64,000 nucleotides of DNA. Origin: Oxyruncus cristatus. Its lineage: Eukaryota; Chordata; Aves; Passeriformes; Cotingidae. Of the stretch, positions 1 through 11,895 are shown one piece after another. The stretch is from assembly GCA_013399855.1 (NCBI GenBank), contig VXAY01003156.1, positions 52,794-116,793 of the forward strand, read 5' to 3'. The notes under the pieces were generated by a model. That model was not told where the DNA came from, ran no database searches, and worked only from the letters and a program-made list of their open reading frames with translations. Numbering within the stretch: the first letter of the stretch is position 1; every line of letters starts with the position of its first letter. The position numbers and the translations under genes were made by a program.

Positions 1-1270
1 TATGTGTATGTGGGCACATACAAATTCTGACTGCATTCATGTACCCCTTTCTTCCTTCCCTTGCCCCTTCCTCTTCTCCCTAAAAAAAAGGAGTGTCAGA
101 AGCTTTCTCACACTTAATGTTGTTAAGTCAGCTAATTGAATAAACATTTATTTAACATTTGCTCCTATTTCACTAATGCACTGTGAGAATGAGAAGAATT
201 TTATTCCCCTTCCCCCCCATCCTCCCCCTTCCTCAGGAGTGTCACTAGCTGTTATCGCAGTGACTAATGTGCTGTATGTGGCCATTATAGTCTTCAACTC
301 TGAAATTACACCCAGGATGAACGATAGGCTCTGCCTGTATGCTGATTGGAGTTGGATGATGATTGATTAGAAGAAAGTCAGACTACATAACCATGCAAAA
401 AGAACTGCACTAAGCCACAAGCTTAAACACTAAAAAGCATTTCACCAGTGGCTTCAGAGTTATTAGATGTTTTCATATGAACAACAGTTCTCACATCCAG
501 GTTTGTGCATTTTATCTTTAGTCTTTCAAATCCTGAAATTGCTTGGATAAGAGGGTTTTATATATATATATATATTTATACACATTTCTAAGAGTAGCCT
601 GAACTTTTAGGGGAAATTGAAGAGGCTTTGTGTCAAGTACAGCTAAATCCAGCCTTTCTATATCAAACTCCTGCTAGAAAATTACTGTGCAGATGATAAG
701 GCTGAAAGATATAATAAAAAGTGATTCTACTCAATTTACACTGCAATATTGGTATGACTGAATATTTTTCATTCAGGTGACTGATAAAATCACTAAACTG
801 TATTGCAGATAAATAAAGGAGGCTTCTGTCAAGAATAAACACCATTAATCATGAAGTCTCACCATCTGAGTGGCTGCGCTGTGCAACTGCATAAATGCAC
901 CATCACAAGTGGCATGTGACCCAGTGCCTCCTTTTTTCCCCCGGCTCCCTGGTGACACTGTCTTCTTAGGAAACTTTTTTTTCCTTACTGCCTTTACAAT
1001 ATTTGGAAGTCCTGTATTATCTTTTCCATTCAAGTTTAAACACAATTGCAACTGAAATTTAAATTTTATTAGCAATACATTCAGCTAAAAATTGAACCCA
1101 TGAGACAAAGTGAAGCCATGCAGACCGTGGCCACATTGCTGTAAATCCAGCATTACAGTGAGAAGTCTGTATTTAAACTGGTGAGGATGAGGCTTTTGTA
1201 ATTCTAAAGCTGAAACAAGAAGGAAATTTTTATCAGTTCTGCCAAGCCTTACCAGCATAGGTATTAATTG

Positions 1271-1390
1271 CACAGGATATTCTGAGTTTGAAGGAACCCA
1301 CAAGGATGACCGAGTCCATCTCTTAGTGAATGGCCCATAGAGGGATCAAGGCCACAACCTTGGTGTTATTAGCACCACACTGAGCTAATC
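1271..1390 (-). mobile_element. TguSINE1-like SINE (tRNA-Ile head, CR1 tail)
   Basis: On the minus strand the element opens with TTAGCTCAG, continues GTGGTGCTAATAAC and CCAAGGTTGTGG, then GATCCC. This is the box A, anticodon arm and box B region of a tRNA-Ile (anticodon AAT). It then changes to a CR1 3' end, with recognisable pieces GACTCGGTCATCCTTGTGGG and CAACTCAGAATAT in degenerate form. A tRNA-Ile head on a CR1 tail is the structure of TguSINE1, a songbird family mobilised by CR1 LINE machinery. About ten bases of the D-loop are missing between TTAGCTCAG and GTGGTGC, and many positions have drifted, so this is an old, inactive copy. It lies in GLI3 intron 4 in the sense orientation of the gene. 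The terminal 8-bp CR1 repeats are eroded and the exact ends are uncertain by several bases. Confidence 0.8.
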
Positions 1391-2754
1391 TTAGGGTCCT
1401 TATTACCATTTTTTTACAAAACCACATACTCTTACTAGTTTTATTACTTAGTTTTGTTATTTCCAAATAGGTTCTGAGTTTCTTTTTGAACATACAAATA
1501 CAAAATTTCTTAACACTACAAATCTACCTCAGAAGAGTCGATGGGTCTCCTTTCAAAAAGCAACATACATGCTAAAAATGTACGTGTGCTGAAAAAAACT
1601 TCCCCAGCAACAGCACAGTCATACAAAAAGAAAACCAGCTAACTTAGGTAATCTTTTTGTAACTTGTTTTAGAGTAAGTGATGATTCAATAGTGGCCATG
1701 TTATTAAGCTGGAATGAAGTAGTGCCCTACAGACTAATGAGGTTAAAAAATGCAGTTAGGTCTTCATGTTAAAGGCACTTAGCAAGCAGTCTGCTTGGCA
1801 AAGACTGTGTGTTGAAGCAGAGGACTAATCACACAGGCAGGAATCAAATCGACTGGAAGAATTAGGAGACTTGAGGCCCCGAGGAATGTAATTCATGCAG
1901 AAAACCAGTTGTCAGAGTGAGGCCAGGGAACTGTGTGGGAAGAAAGCAAAATAAACAACGCAACAAAGAAAACAAAGACGCTCAAATACTGGCTTTTCTA
2001 GTGCTTGAGTACACTGAAACTTCAGCGGGGCATGTGACAAAAAACTCATCAAAGGCGACTTCTACAAAAGCGATATACCAGTAAATGGTGAACTGGTTCA
2101 AAAACATTCAGGAAATGCCTGAAGTTCTTCAAAAAATAACCTTGAAGTCGTTATGCAGGACAGAGAAGGTACATATACATACATGTATGAAGGGTTGGGA
2201 GAAGAAGAAAAACAACCAAATGGTGCAAAGCTAAGAGAGCTGAAATGGTTTCTCCAATTACTCCTCCTTTCTCTCTCTACCATTCACAGATCAGAAGAGG
2301 ATGCAGTCTGCATGAAAAGAGTGCTCCTGCCTATGTGCAGCAATACTCTCCATAGAAAAAGAGTATTGCTAATTGGTATCCACTGCTGCAGAGTGAGGAC
2401 CAGATTACTGCATACACCAGGGGGATTACCTGACCAGAAAGAAGAGCTAGAGTTTGGTCCTAAAACTCAACAAAACTCATGTGATATTCACGGGAAGTTT
2501 TTCTTGTGGGTATGACCCATACAGTAAAATCAAACTTTGAAATCAACTGATATATGAATTTCATGAATACTCTGTTCTCTCGAAAAACAGTATTTTCAAT
2601 TAATGTGTTATTACTCCCATAACTTAATGGTTTTAAATTTTTAGAGAATTAAGGTTTTAGCACTTTTAGGACTTAAGTACCTCTCTCCTCATTTCATTCA
2701 TTCACTGATGATTTTTTAAACCCTCCCTACCTTGCACTCAAGATTGCCACGCTT

Positions 2755-2797
2755 ACTATTGTTTCAGCAAATTTCCACTATTGTTTCAGCAAATTTC
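2755..2797. repeat. 22-base tandem duplication
   Basis: The 21-mer ACTATTGTTTCAGCAAATTTC occurs twice with a period of 22. It is a small local duplication in intron 4 without known function. Confidence 0.9.
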
Positions 2798-5520
2798 AGC
2801 TTCTCTTCTTCCCTTAATTAAGGCAGGTGTTCTTTCTCCTGACGAAGCCCCCGAAAAGCCTCTCATGTTACCTCAAATGAATACTGTCTGCAACATCTTT
2901 TCTGTGATGCCAAGAAACACTCTTTTCCCAAATTCAAAAGCAAAGCAAAACAAACCCTTTCATTTCTAGTGCCTAGTGTAAGTCACATCCACAATATTAT
3001 TAAACTGGGATTTGGAGAAGAGAGAAATCGTTTCTTTAATTCTATTTTTGTGTGTTAAAATAATAACTTCACTGTTTAAAACAAAAGCAAGTTGGCTATA
3101 ACAAAAGACGAATTCAATTCTATTGCACTTGCTACCCAGATTTGTTGTGAAGGAAATATTTGACTAAAATTCTAACTTTAAAGGACTACAGTCCTGACAG
3201 AAACTGTGATGCGAAGGTTCAGCATTAATCATTTCTGTTGAGGTATGGCTGGATTTGCTTCAAATCTCGGTACTAACATAAGCAGACAGCCTAAAATTGA
3301 TATTCACAAGGATTAGTGACTGTTACTGAACAGAGAGTACCAGCTAGAATTTCTCACCTAGCACTACTACTTGCGGCAGGAAAAAAAAAGTTTATACAGA
3401 TGTACAGGAATTCCTGTATAAAATTATATATATATACATTTCTGTATAAAACACACAGATTTTTTTCTAAAATGCCTTCTCCCCCCTCCCCCAAGACAAA
3501 TATGTTACTTGGGGAAGAAAAGCCACTTTGAGAGTGCACCTGAGTGACAATACCATCTGTACAGCACATATGTATGCTGTACCCAGGACTGTGAGTCAAG
3601 GACTGACTTTATGAAAACACAACAGCTTTCAAGCTTCTCCCATCCTCAAAGCACCACCACAAATAGCAGATGTGCAAGTCATGGATCAGCAAGAATATCC
3701 ATGAGAGCAACAGGATTCATGGGTATATGAAGCATCACTTATATCAAAGATGAACGCTGCTAAGCTTGGAGGGGGGAAGAAAGATATTCTGCTAACAGTC
3801 ACTTTTCATATTTTCTCTGCCAGTATCAAAGGCCCAGGTATGGGAGCTGGCTCAGGTGCAACCAAATAAGATCACGAAAACACTCAGTTCTTTTGTTGGT
3901 CTGAGAAGTCTTGTCTCAGTCAGGCCAGCTTCCTTTTGATCCTTCAGGCACTGAAAGCCATTTTGCTGCTATGTAGTCCAGACTGCAAGTTAGTTCTCAC
4001 AAATGGTGAATATATAATGGCTGGAACACCATAGCCCTCAGAAGAAAGAAGAGATAAAGGCTTCACACTACTATTCTTGTTCTATTTGTGTGAAAAACTG
4101 GAGTTAAAAAAACATTTCCTGGGCAAAGCTGTAACTTCGAACAACCTCAAGAACCAGAAATGGGTAGAAACACCACTTTCAATGTGACTGTAGGGGAAAT
4201 ACGTGAAAAACAAACACTAAGTATAAAGCAAATTAATGTTCTGGCTGCAGATTTTTTGGAGGAGTAGTACATTCAGTTTTGAAGTATTTGAGGTAAATGG
4301 ATTATCTATACGCTGGAAACATTATTAGCTCTCTAAACAGAGTAGGTAGCTAGGTGTGCAGACGAAAACCCTAAGGGGAACAAAGTTGCCAACTTGGAAC
4401 ACGCCAGCACAACCAGAACAACCTACACACGGCACCTTGCAATTCAATCTAATCACAGGAGTAGAAACACAGTTTCCAGAAAAGGTGTCAGGATGGAAGT
4501 CTGGTGTCCAAGGAATGACTGTGGCAAAAGACAGAGGCAACTACAAAAGCTTTCTTGGTACTGTCCTGATGATATACACTGATAGTGATCTTCCAGGATG
4601 AAAGAGAGAACACTTGATTGCCCCTGGTCATTCAACTCCTGCCCTCCCTGCCAGATCTGTCTACAATGTTGTTAAATGGAGCTATTTGCATTGGTGGCCT
4701 CTATAAACTGGACTAGGCTATCAATCTTTCCTTTCATGGGCCAGTGGAAAAGGCATGATAAATCTAGGCTGAATTTCAACAGGAGTTACAGGACTCAAAG
4801 ATGTGTATCTTTAAAGAGATAGCCACTTAAATCTGATATGTTTAGAAATTCTCCCTCATGTGAAATACTCCCTAATTTTCTGTTGATCCTTAACACCAAT
4901 GGTCACGACACCTCATAAATAATGCTTTCAAGAAGATTATAGGTCAGTTCATTCCTTCAGAAGCTTTGTATTCCTGACTCATGGGCTTCAGGATGTTTTG
5001 CCTTTGTGTCTAACCTCCACAGAGTCTCCAGAAAATGGCCAACACCCCTATAAAGTTGACTATAAATGCAGTCATATTCTACTGTAAATTCAGACCTACA
5101 CATGCAGTGCTGGAAGGGATTAAGCACCTGTTCTTTAATGGCAACTTCAGAGGACCCAGCTTCAATGCAAACTTTCCTCTAAAATAAGGTCCCATGTAAT
5201 TTCTTGGTCATGTATCCTAAAAGCAAAAATCTAACAGCATAACATTTTTCTTTAAATTATTTCCTCTATTAATCGATAACATCAGTCATAAATGCTGGCC
5301 CAGCCTACCCCAAGGCACACAGATAAAAACTCATTGAGAACATTCCTTTCAGTGAAATTAAGGTGTCATTGAGGTTTTTTCCCTGGTATCATATAATAGA
5401 GAATATGCAAGGGACAGCAAATTAGTTTCCTGCACCTCAGAAGCACTGCTGACACCAGCTCAGGAGCCTATGTTTTGCTACACATATGCAAACAAATATA
5501 GGTTTATGCATAAATATATA

Positions 5521-5979
5521 NNNNNNNNNNNNNNNNNNNNNNNNNNNNNNNNNNNNNNNNNNNNNNNNNNNNNNNNNNNNNNNNNNNNNNNNNNNNNNNN
5601 NNNNNNNNNNNNNNNNNNNNNNNNNNNNNNNNNNNNNNNNNNNNNNNNNNNNNNNNNNNNNNNNNNNNNNNNNNNNNNNNNNNNNNNNNNNNNNNNNNNN
5701 NNNNNNNNNNNNNNNNNNNNNNNNNNNNNNNNNNNNNNNNNNNNNNNNNNNNNNNNNNNNNNNNNNNNNNNNNNNNNNNNNNNNNNNNNNNNNNNNNNNN
5801 NNNNNNNNNNNNNNNNNNNNNNNNNNNNNNNNNNNNNNNNNNNNNNNNNNNNNNNNNNNNNNNNNNNNNNNNNNNNNNNNNNNNNNNNNNNNNNNNNNNN
5901 NNNNNNNNNNNNNNNNNNNNNNNNNNNNNNNNNNNNNNNNNNNNNNNNNNNNNNNNNNNNNNNNNNNNNNNNNNNNNNN
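5521..5979. other. Assembly gap of 459 N
   Basis: The sequence is undetermined here. The left flank ends in an AT-alternating stretch and the right flank begins with a short A-run, so low-complexity sequence probably caused the break. Open frames that cross this gap have no meaning. Confidence 1.
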
Positions 5980-7661
5980 GGAAAAAAAAAGAGCTAAGAT
6001 GGTAACATTTCAGTTCTCTTTGAAGCAAGATTTAACATGAGTGGAAGAATTGTACTGAAAAAAAAGGAGTCTGTCACAGTCCAGTACCTCACAGGCCACT
6101 GCAACAAGTTTGACAGCAGCCTCTATAGAGTTGGCTTGCTTCTGGTTCACTGCACGTGAATACCACAGTCAATATCTGCTCACTCGACTAATACTGCTGA
6201 CTACAGCACAAAGAACACAGGAATTTTGTCCAAGAAACCACAGGCTCAGAGCCTCTGAATGTGCACTATATTTAGAGCTTGCATTCTTTGAAGCTGGTAA
6301 CAGAATGAGATAATAGAAATTTCAAGCAGCAGAACTCAAGCACTGCAGCTATTCTATATATTTTTGGTTAAATGTTAAATTAAGGTAAAGATCCACATGT
6401 TCTCAGTGGTTTTGACCTTGAATATTTTTCCTTCTTGTTTTGTTAACATTTTCCCTCCAATTTTCCACCCTTCTCAGACTCTGAGTAGCTTTTTCCATTA
6501 GTTTTACCTGCAAACATCTAGAATTACTCACTCCATGATAAATGCAAGCAAAGATACCCTATAATGTAGAGGAAACATGCACATGTGCACACATAAATAT
6601 GCACACTTGTATGCACATCTGCACACAGGGAGTGCCACAACAGCTTGAAGTCATGCCTAGTTATTCCTCAGTCTACAGAAAAATGTTACATAGAACAGTG
6701 TCCTGAGGCACGACTTTGCTGGCCATTCTTCTTGCTTCCATCATCTCTTAAATCATGCTGGTTTGAAAGCCTGCCTTAGGGAACCACTTCTCACTGGCAG
6801 CTGAGAATTCATCTAAGGACTGTTAACTGCCCAGATGGGGTAAATCAGTTAAGTGGCAGTGCTGACGAGCACTGAGAGATACCTTGCTGCTGAAAAACCT
6901 AGGAACTGCTTCTCGGCAACAGCATAATCCACTAAAATGTCTTAAAGAATCTCTTTCAGTGGACTGGGCTCCACCAGGCAAACCTGTGCCACTCTACCTC
7001 TCATGTGGGGATGAGGCAACCAATACCGTTTAGACCAGGAGAGGAGCATTCCTGAGGACCAGCAAGGGCTTTTCCCTCCTCTTCCTCCCCCTCTGTCACT
7101 CCAGGAAGATACCCTGTGAATTGTTACTGCTCTCAAGTGACAGTATGATGAGAAATGGTCAGCCAGTTGCCAGCCACTAGAAGCACGTCTTTCTCATTAG
7201 GGCTGTGGGGGTGCTGCTTCTCAAGTGCTTTTCTCAACATTAAAAGAAAAAAAAATTATCTGGGGGAAGTTTCTACCAAAGATTTTCAACAAAACAAACC
7301 ATTGCATTTTACAAGCTTTTCCTTCTACATTAAAAATCTCACCAAAATTCTCCTCTTATTTCACTTGCTGTAGCTTCGCCAGACAGCATAAAATCAAGCT
7401 GGCTGTAAGAAAAGAACAAAGAGCCTCTGTTAATGCAATATTTATCTGCTGCTATTGTTTCTCCTTTATAAAACTGTAGTTCCTTGGCATTACAATTAGC
7501 TACTCCAGAGAAAATGATTATGTCACAAAGTATTATCCACCACAGAAGCAGATGAATGATGTGAACCAAATGTAATCTGGTGCGCTTAGAGGCAATTCTG
7601 TTGACTTTCATGTAAATATGCTTTGCTAAAAACTGGGATGAATTTAGCAGTGAACCCTTAT

Positions 7662-7702
7662 TGATATAGAATTTATTACTATATTATGATATAGAATTTA
7701 TT
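7662..7702. repeat. 16-base direct repeat, period 25
   Basis: TGATATAGAATTTATT occurs at 7662-7677 and 7687-7702. This is a short local duplication in AT-rich intron. Confidence 0.9.
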
Positions 7703-10700
7703 TTCCAGCAGAAATAAGATAGGTGTTCCTCTATGCTACTTTTACCTAGTAGGGAGAGAGCAAATCTGTGAGAAATATAGAAGAGTTGAACTGACAGTGT
7801 AGAAATTTCCAACTATGTAATTTCCAATCAATGTAACTGCACTTCTGTAAAGTAGTAACATTCAAAAATATTTATCTATTTTACCCACATTTTAACCTAC
7901 CTTTTTTCCTTTGAGTGTCTCTCAGAACCAAAAATTTTAGAGACGCTCATAATGTGTTTTTTTTCTGCAATTCAATATATGCCACCAATAATTTGCTTTC
8001 TAAACTTTTTGCAGTTTCAGATAGCTTTTAAAAACAGTATGTTTCTGAAGCTACTCTGCAAGCATGCTTGCAAAGGAGAATTTATGATCTGCAAGTCTTA
8101 AGGTAAATATTACTAAACAAGAATGAACAGCTAAACAAAACACTGATTCACTATTTTAAATGATGCAACACTACATATTGAGTGAAAGATCACAGTTCTG
8201 GTCTAGATGCAGGCTTCCTCTTCTCCAGCTTTGTAAAAGGCCTGACACTGAATGAAAACTATTTGCTGAAGCTTATGTGCAGGTATCTGGCCCTGCTATT
8301 TTACTTCTGTGAAGTACTGTCTCCACGCTGCTGTGTCACTAAGAAAGAGGCTGCTTGCTGAGCCGACAACACGCATATCTGTGGCATACAACAAACCCTG
8401 AATAACCTTAACGAGTCAGCAGACCATGCTGATTCCTTCTCAGAAACTTGCTATAAAAATCCTCCGCGCTATTAGCAGCTGCTTATTCTTCATGCCGCAC
8501 TTCACTTCCAGGGACAGGTTTCTTGGGGTGTTTCCCATTTAATACAAGATTTCTCACTGCTTACAGAAACTACTTTCATGGGTGATTTTGGAAAGCTGTA
8601 ACTACAATCATCTTTTCATGTCCCATAAGCTTCCCAGTCTTTCTTCTTCAATGGCTCCTAGCTAAACCATAACACCCCTTCCGAGTCTTAAAGTAGTTCA
8701 AGCCAATTCAATGAGTAATGTTTTTCATGATGAGTGGGGCTCTCCTTCCCACTGCAAAAGGATCAGTGAATGCTCTGACAAGCTGACAGACTCTTTGACA
8801 AGTCTACAGCTTAGAGGTATACTGAAGTAAAGCAACAGGTAAAATATTTAAGAGGTTTAAACACTGAGATTTTTAAAAATAAAAAAGAGATCAGAAATCA
8901 AAGCAAAAGGAAAGATCAAAATGTCCGTGGTAAGGCTGGGAAAACCTAAATATCATACCAAACTTATGGCTAGCAGTTTCTCTCATAATCAAGAATATTT
9001 TGCAGAGCCAATGCTTTAATCTCACATTTCGACATCCGCCATTGTATTGTATGGTTGAAAATAAGAGGCTGATACAAGCTGAGTGTCTGGGCCTGACTTT
9101 CCTTTTCACCCTTGTGTAACTGATATGTGTGTAAATTAGATACAAAATAACATATCTAAGAATCGGACTCTCTTATTATCAACTTGAAGGTCACTTGAAA
9201 GCAAAACACCTGCTTTGGTTTAGTACAGGAGCGTTGACAAAGCTCAAAATATCTATTCAAGGCATTCCTGTTGGGCGCCTGCAGAACTAGCTGCACTTGC
9301 ATCATTTCAGGGCATAAGACTGCCAAACTCCGATGCCACTAGTCTCAATCAGCAGTTAGGAAAAAACAGATCTTGGATTATCATTGATCCTAGGAAGCTA
9401 CAATACACCAGCTTTACCTTGCATCTTCCCCCTTGTGAAGGCAGCCCCCACGACTGTAAGCATATGGGTATTATCAGTACACCTTCCCTTATATTTACCT
9501 GCTCACACTTTCTTACCTGCAGTCCAGAGTTAAGACAAAATGGGATGGCAACAGAAAGAGATGGAGACTAAATGGATTCATGATGCATCTTGTAGTACAC
9601 TCAGCTCTGAAACTTTAACTTCCTAGTGGCCTCCTGCAACACGTGCATTGACCACTCTGAGATATACACAGACCACTACCCTGGAGTCATTCCTGATTTT
9701 GCCACCTGTTATCCCCTGCCTCATCTCTGCAGGGTTGCATTTCCTTCACAGCCACGGTAACAGTGCCTGGAAATATCAGGTTAGGTCACCTTCAAATGCT
9801 CTCCAACCCAACTTTGAAATGAAGCATATTGGGACCAACCTACTAATGCAACTTGGTTAAAGCATGAGAATGAACGAATGAATGACCAAGAATGGTAGGT
9901 TCCTAAATTGCTGCTTTTAAGTCCATCGGTAGAAGTTTGCCTCTGCCTTAGGAAGCAAACTTTTTTTTAATATAAGAAATGAAAGCTCTCATCCTGGCTA
10001 AGTCAGATTTTAAAAGTTGTGGGACTATAAAATTATTTACAATTGCATTGTCATAAAAATAGACAAGAACAGGCTTATTCTTTCTTGGCTCACTGCCTAC
10101 AACTTTCATTCCAACAAAAACAATGTCAACAAAGACATCAAGCAACTGGAGGAGTTAGCCAATAATAAATTTGTGATGTAGTTCTTCAAGAGTAAGAAAA
10201 ATAGCACAATCAAAGCATTAATTTCAAATAAACACCCTCATTAGCAGCATGATTTTGACTCACTGCACACCAACCACAGAAGACATCACACTCTAATGGA
10301 TAATCCAGCAAATGTCAAGGACCAAAACTTAGTTGAGCTTCAGCTCTTGCTTTAGTACCAGACTTCAGAAATCAATTTTGAAAATCAGGAAAGAACTGGA
10401 CAAAAACAACAACTAAAAGAAAAGCAAGGAGTGGGATTACTAAAGCTATGCTTCTTTTGCTTTGCTTTAATTATCTGATGTTTATCAAGTAATTTAACTT
10501 GCTAGTTCAATGGAAAGCAGCAAAATGGAATTACAATTTACTGGATTTTTTTTTTTAAACTAAGATTCATGCCTGAAATTTGAAAAAAAAAAATTTAATT
10601 AAAAGGGAAACACAAGCTCCAGCTTCAATTTTGCTATTCATACACTAGCACTGAAGAACAATTTAAGTTTCATACATCTTCCCTGAAGTATAATCAAAGA

Positions 10701-10800
10701 TGTACTGTAGAAATTCCAAGATAACTACACAGTCCTAACAAACAGGTTTTGGTAACATGAAGTGACACATTTCAGTACATATTCATAAGGGTTCGGGGTT

Positions 10801-11100
10801 ATTATTGGGCTGTAATTGCAGTTGTTCTAACACCTAATAAGCCATGGCTGGAAAAACAAAGGCAGGTTAATTTGTGATTTCCTCTACTCATTCAGAGGCA
10901 AATTAAGTGTCAAACAGCTAATACAGAACATATTTCATTTTATGAGATTTTAATTTAATTCTGCACCATATCGTTGATGCCTTAATGTAGGGTGGTTTAT
11001 CTAAGAGGAAGAGCAATTTATAAACCTCTTTCAATTGAAATCTTTAATGATAGGATACAATAGCATAATTACAGCAATCCCTGCTAGTCCTGCTATACAT
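10801..11100. promoter_or_regulatory. Candidate conserved noncoding element, TAAT-rich
   Basis: I count about twelve TAAT/ATTA homeodomain cores in 300 bases, in complex non-repetitive AT-rich sequence. GLI3 introns are known to contain tetrapod and fish-conserved enhancers with this composition. This is a guess from composition, not an alignment. Confidence 0.3.
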
Positions 11101-11732
11101 AAGCATCTGTCAGCTATTCCATCATAAACACAAACCCTTACTTTAGGGTTTATAACTCAAATTATAAAAATCGGCTCCAGGATGAAATTTAGGATACAAC
11201 AGTTCTGACCATCAGCAATAAACTATAAGAAATATACGTATAAACACATATACCTTTTTAGAGCTGCAAGTACGTAAGAGCACTGTAACACCTTTAAAAT
11301 TCCTCCTTTCTTTTTTCTTTTTCACTTGGGCATTGTTCAAAATTATGGGCAGACACTGTAGTTATCATTCAGAAAAGGCCCTCTTCACATTTTTCTGCAC
11401 TTGTTTTATACCTAAACTAATTCCGCTAAGGCTTGACAGGCTCTGGTACATATTTCTAGAAGCCTGGATAACTGGAATCATGCCAACTGTTTGTCTTTTT
11501 TTTATATATATATTACATACACACTTCTGAGAGTATTGTGAAGCTGAGGAGAAAACCACTCATACAACAAAGTCATTGATGAAGCTGTGGGTAAACATTT
11601 GCATCCTGACTGGTGTTCTTGCTGTTTTTTCTTAGAAGTCTAAAATACTTTCTCAATCCAATACTTATTTTGGTTTTTTTCCCTTCTTTTCTTATAATGG
11701 GTGATAAGACAGCAGTTCAAGTAGTGTCTCCA

Positions 11733-11764
11733 AATGATCTCAGGTGATCCTAAGTGAGATCATT
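11733..11764. other. 10-bp inverted repeat
   Basis: AATGATCTCA and TGAGATCATT are separated by 12 bases. It lies in intron 4 near the (AT)13 tract. No known element matches it. Confidence 0.85.
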
Positions 11765-11826
11765 CCTAAGTGATACTCACACCACGCTCAGTAAAACTTG
11801 CAAGAAAACCCCTGGGTGCCTAGCTC

Positions 11827-11852
11827 ATATATATATATATATATATATATAT
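11827..11852. repeat. (AT)13 microsatellite
   Basis: Thirteen uninterrupted AT units lie in GLI3 intron 4. Such tracts are usually variable in length between individuals. Confidence 0.98.
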
Positions 11853-11894
11853 CAGGAAGTCAAAACTGTGTAACTTAGCAGGAGTTGGAGTATT

Positions 11895-11895
11895 N
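11895..11895. other. Single undetermined base
   Basis: One N sits between TATT and TATATATG, about 40 bases after an (AT)13 tract. Unlike the Ns at 58296 and 62054, I find no long repeat of the flanks around it. Confidence 1.

Noticed and set aside
5470..6040. Open frames of 174-184 codons on both strands
   Set aside because: They consist almost wholly of unknown residues from the 459-base N gap.
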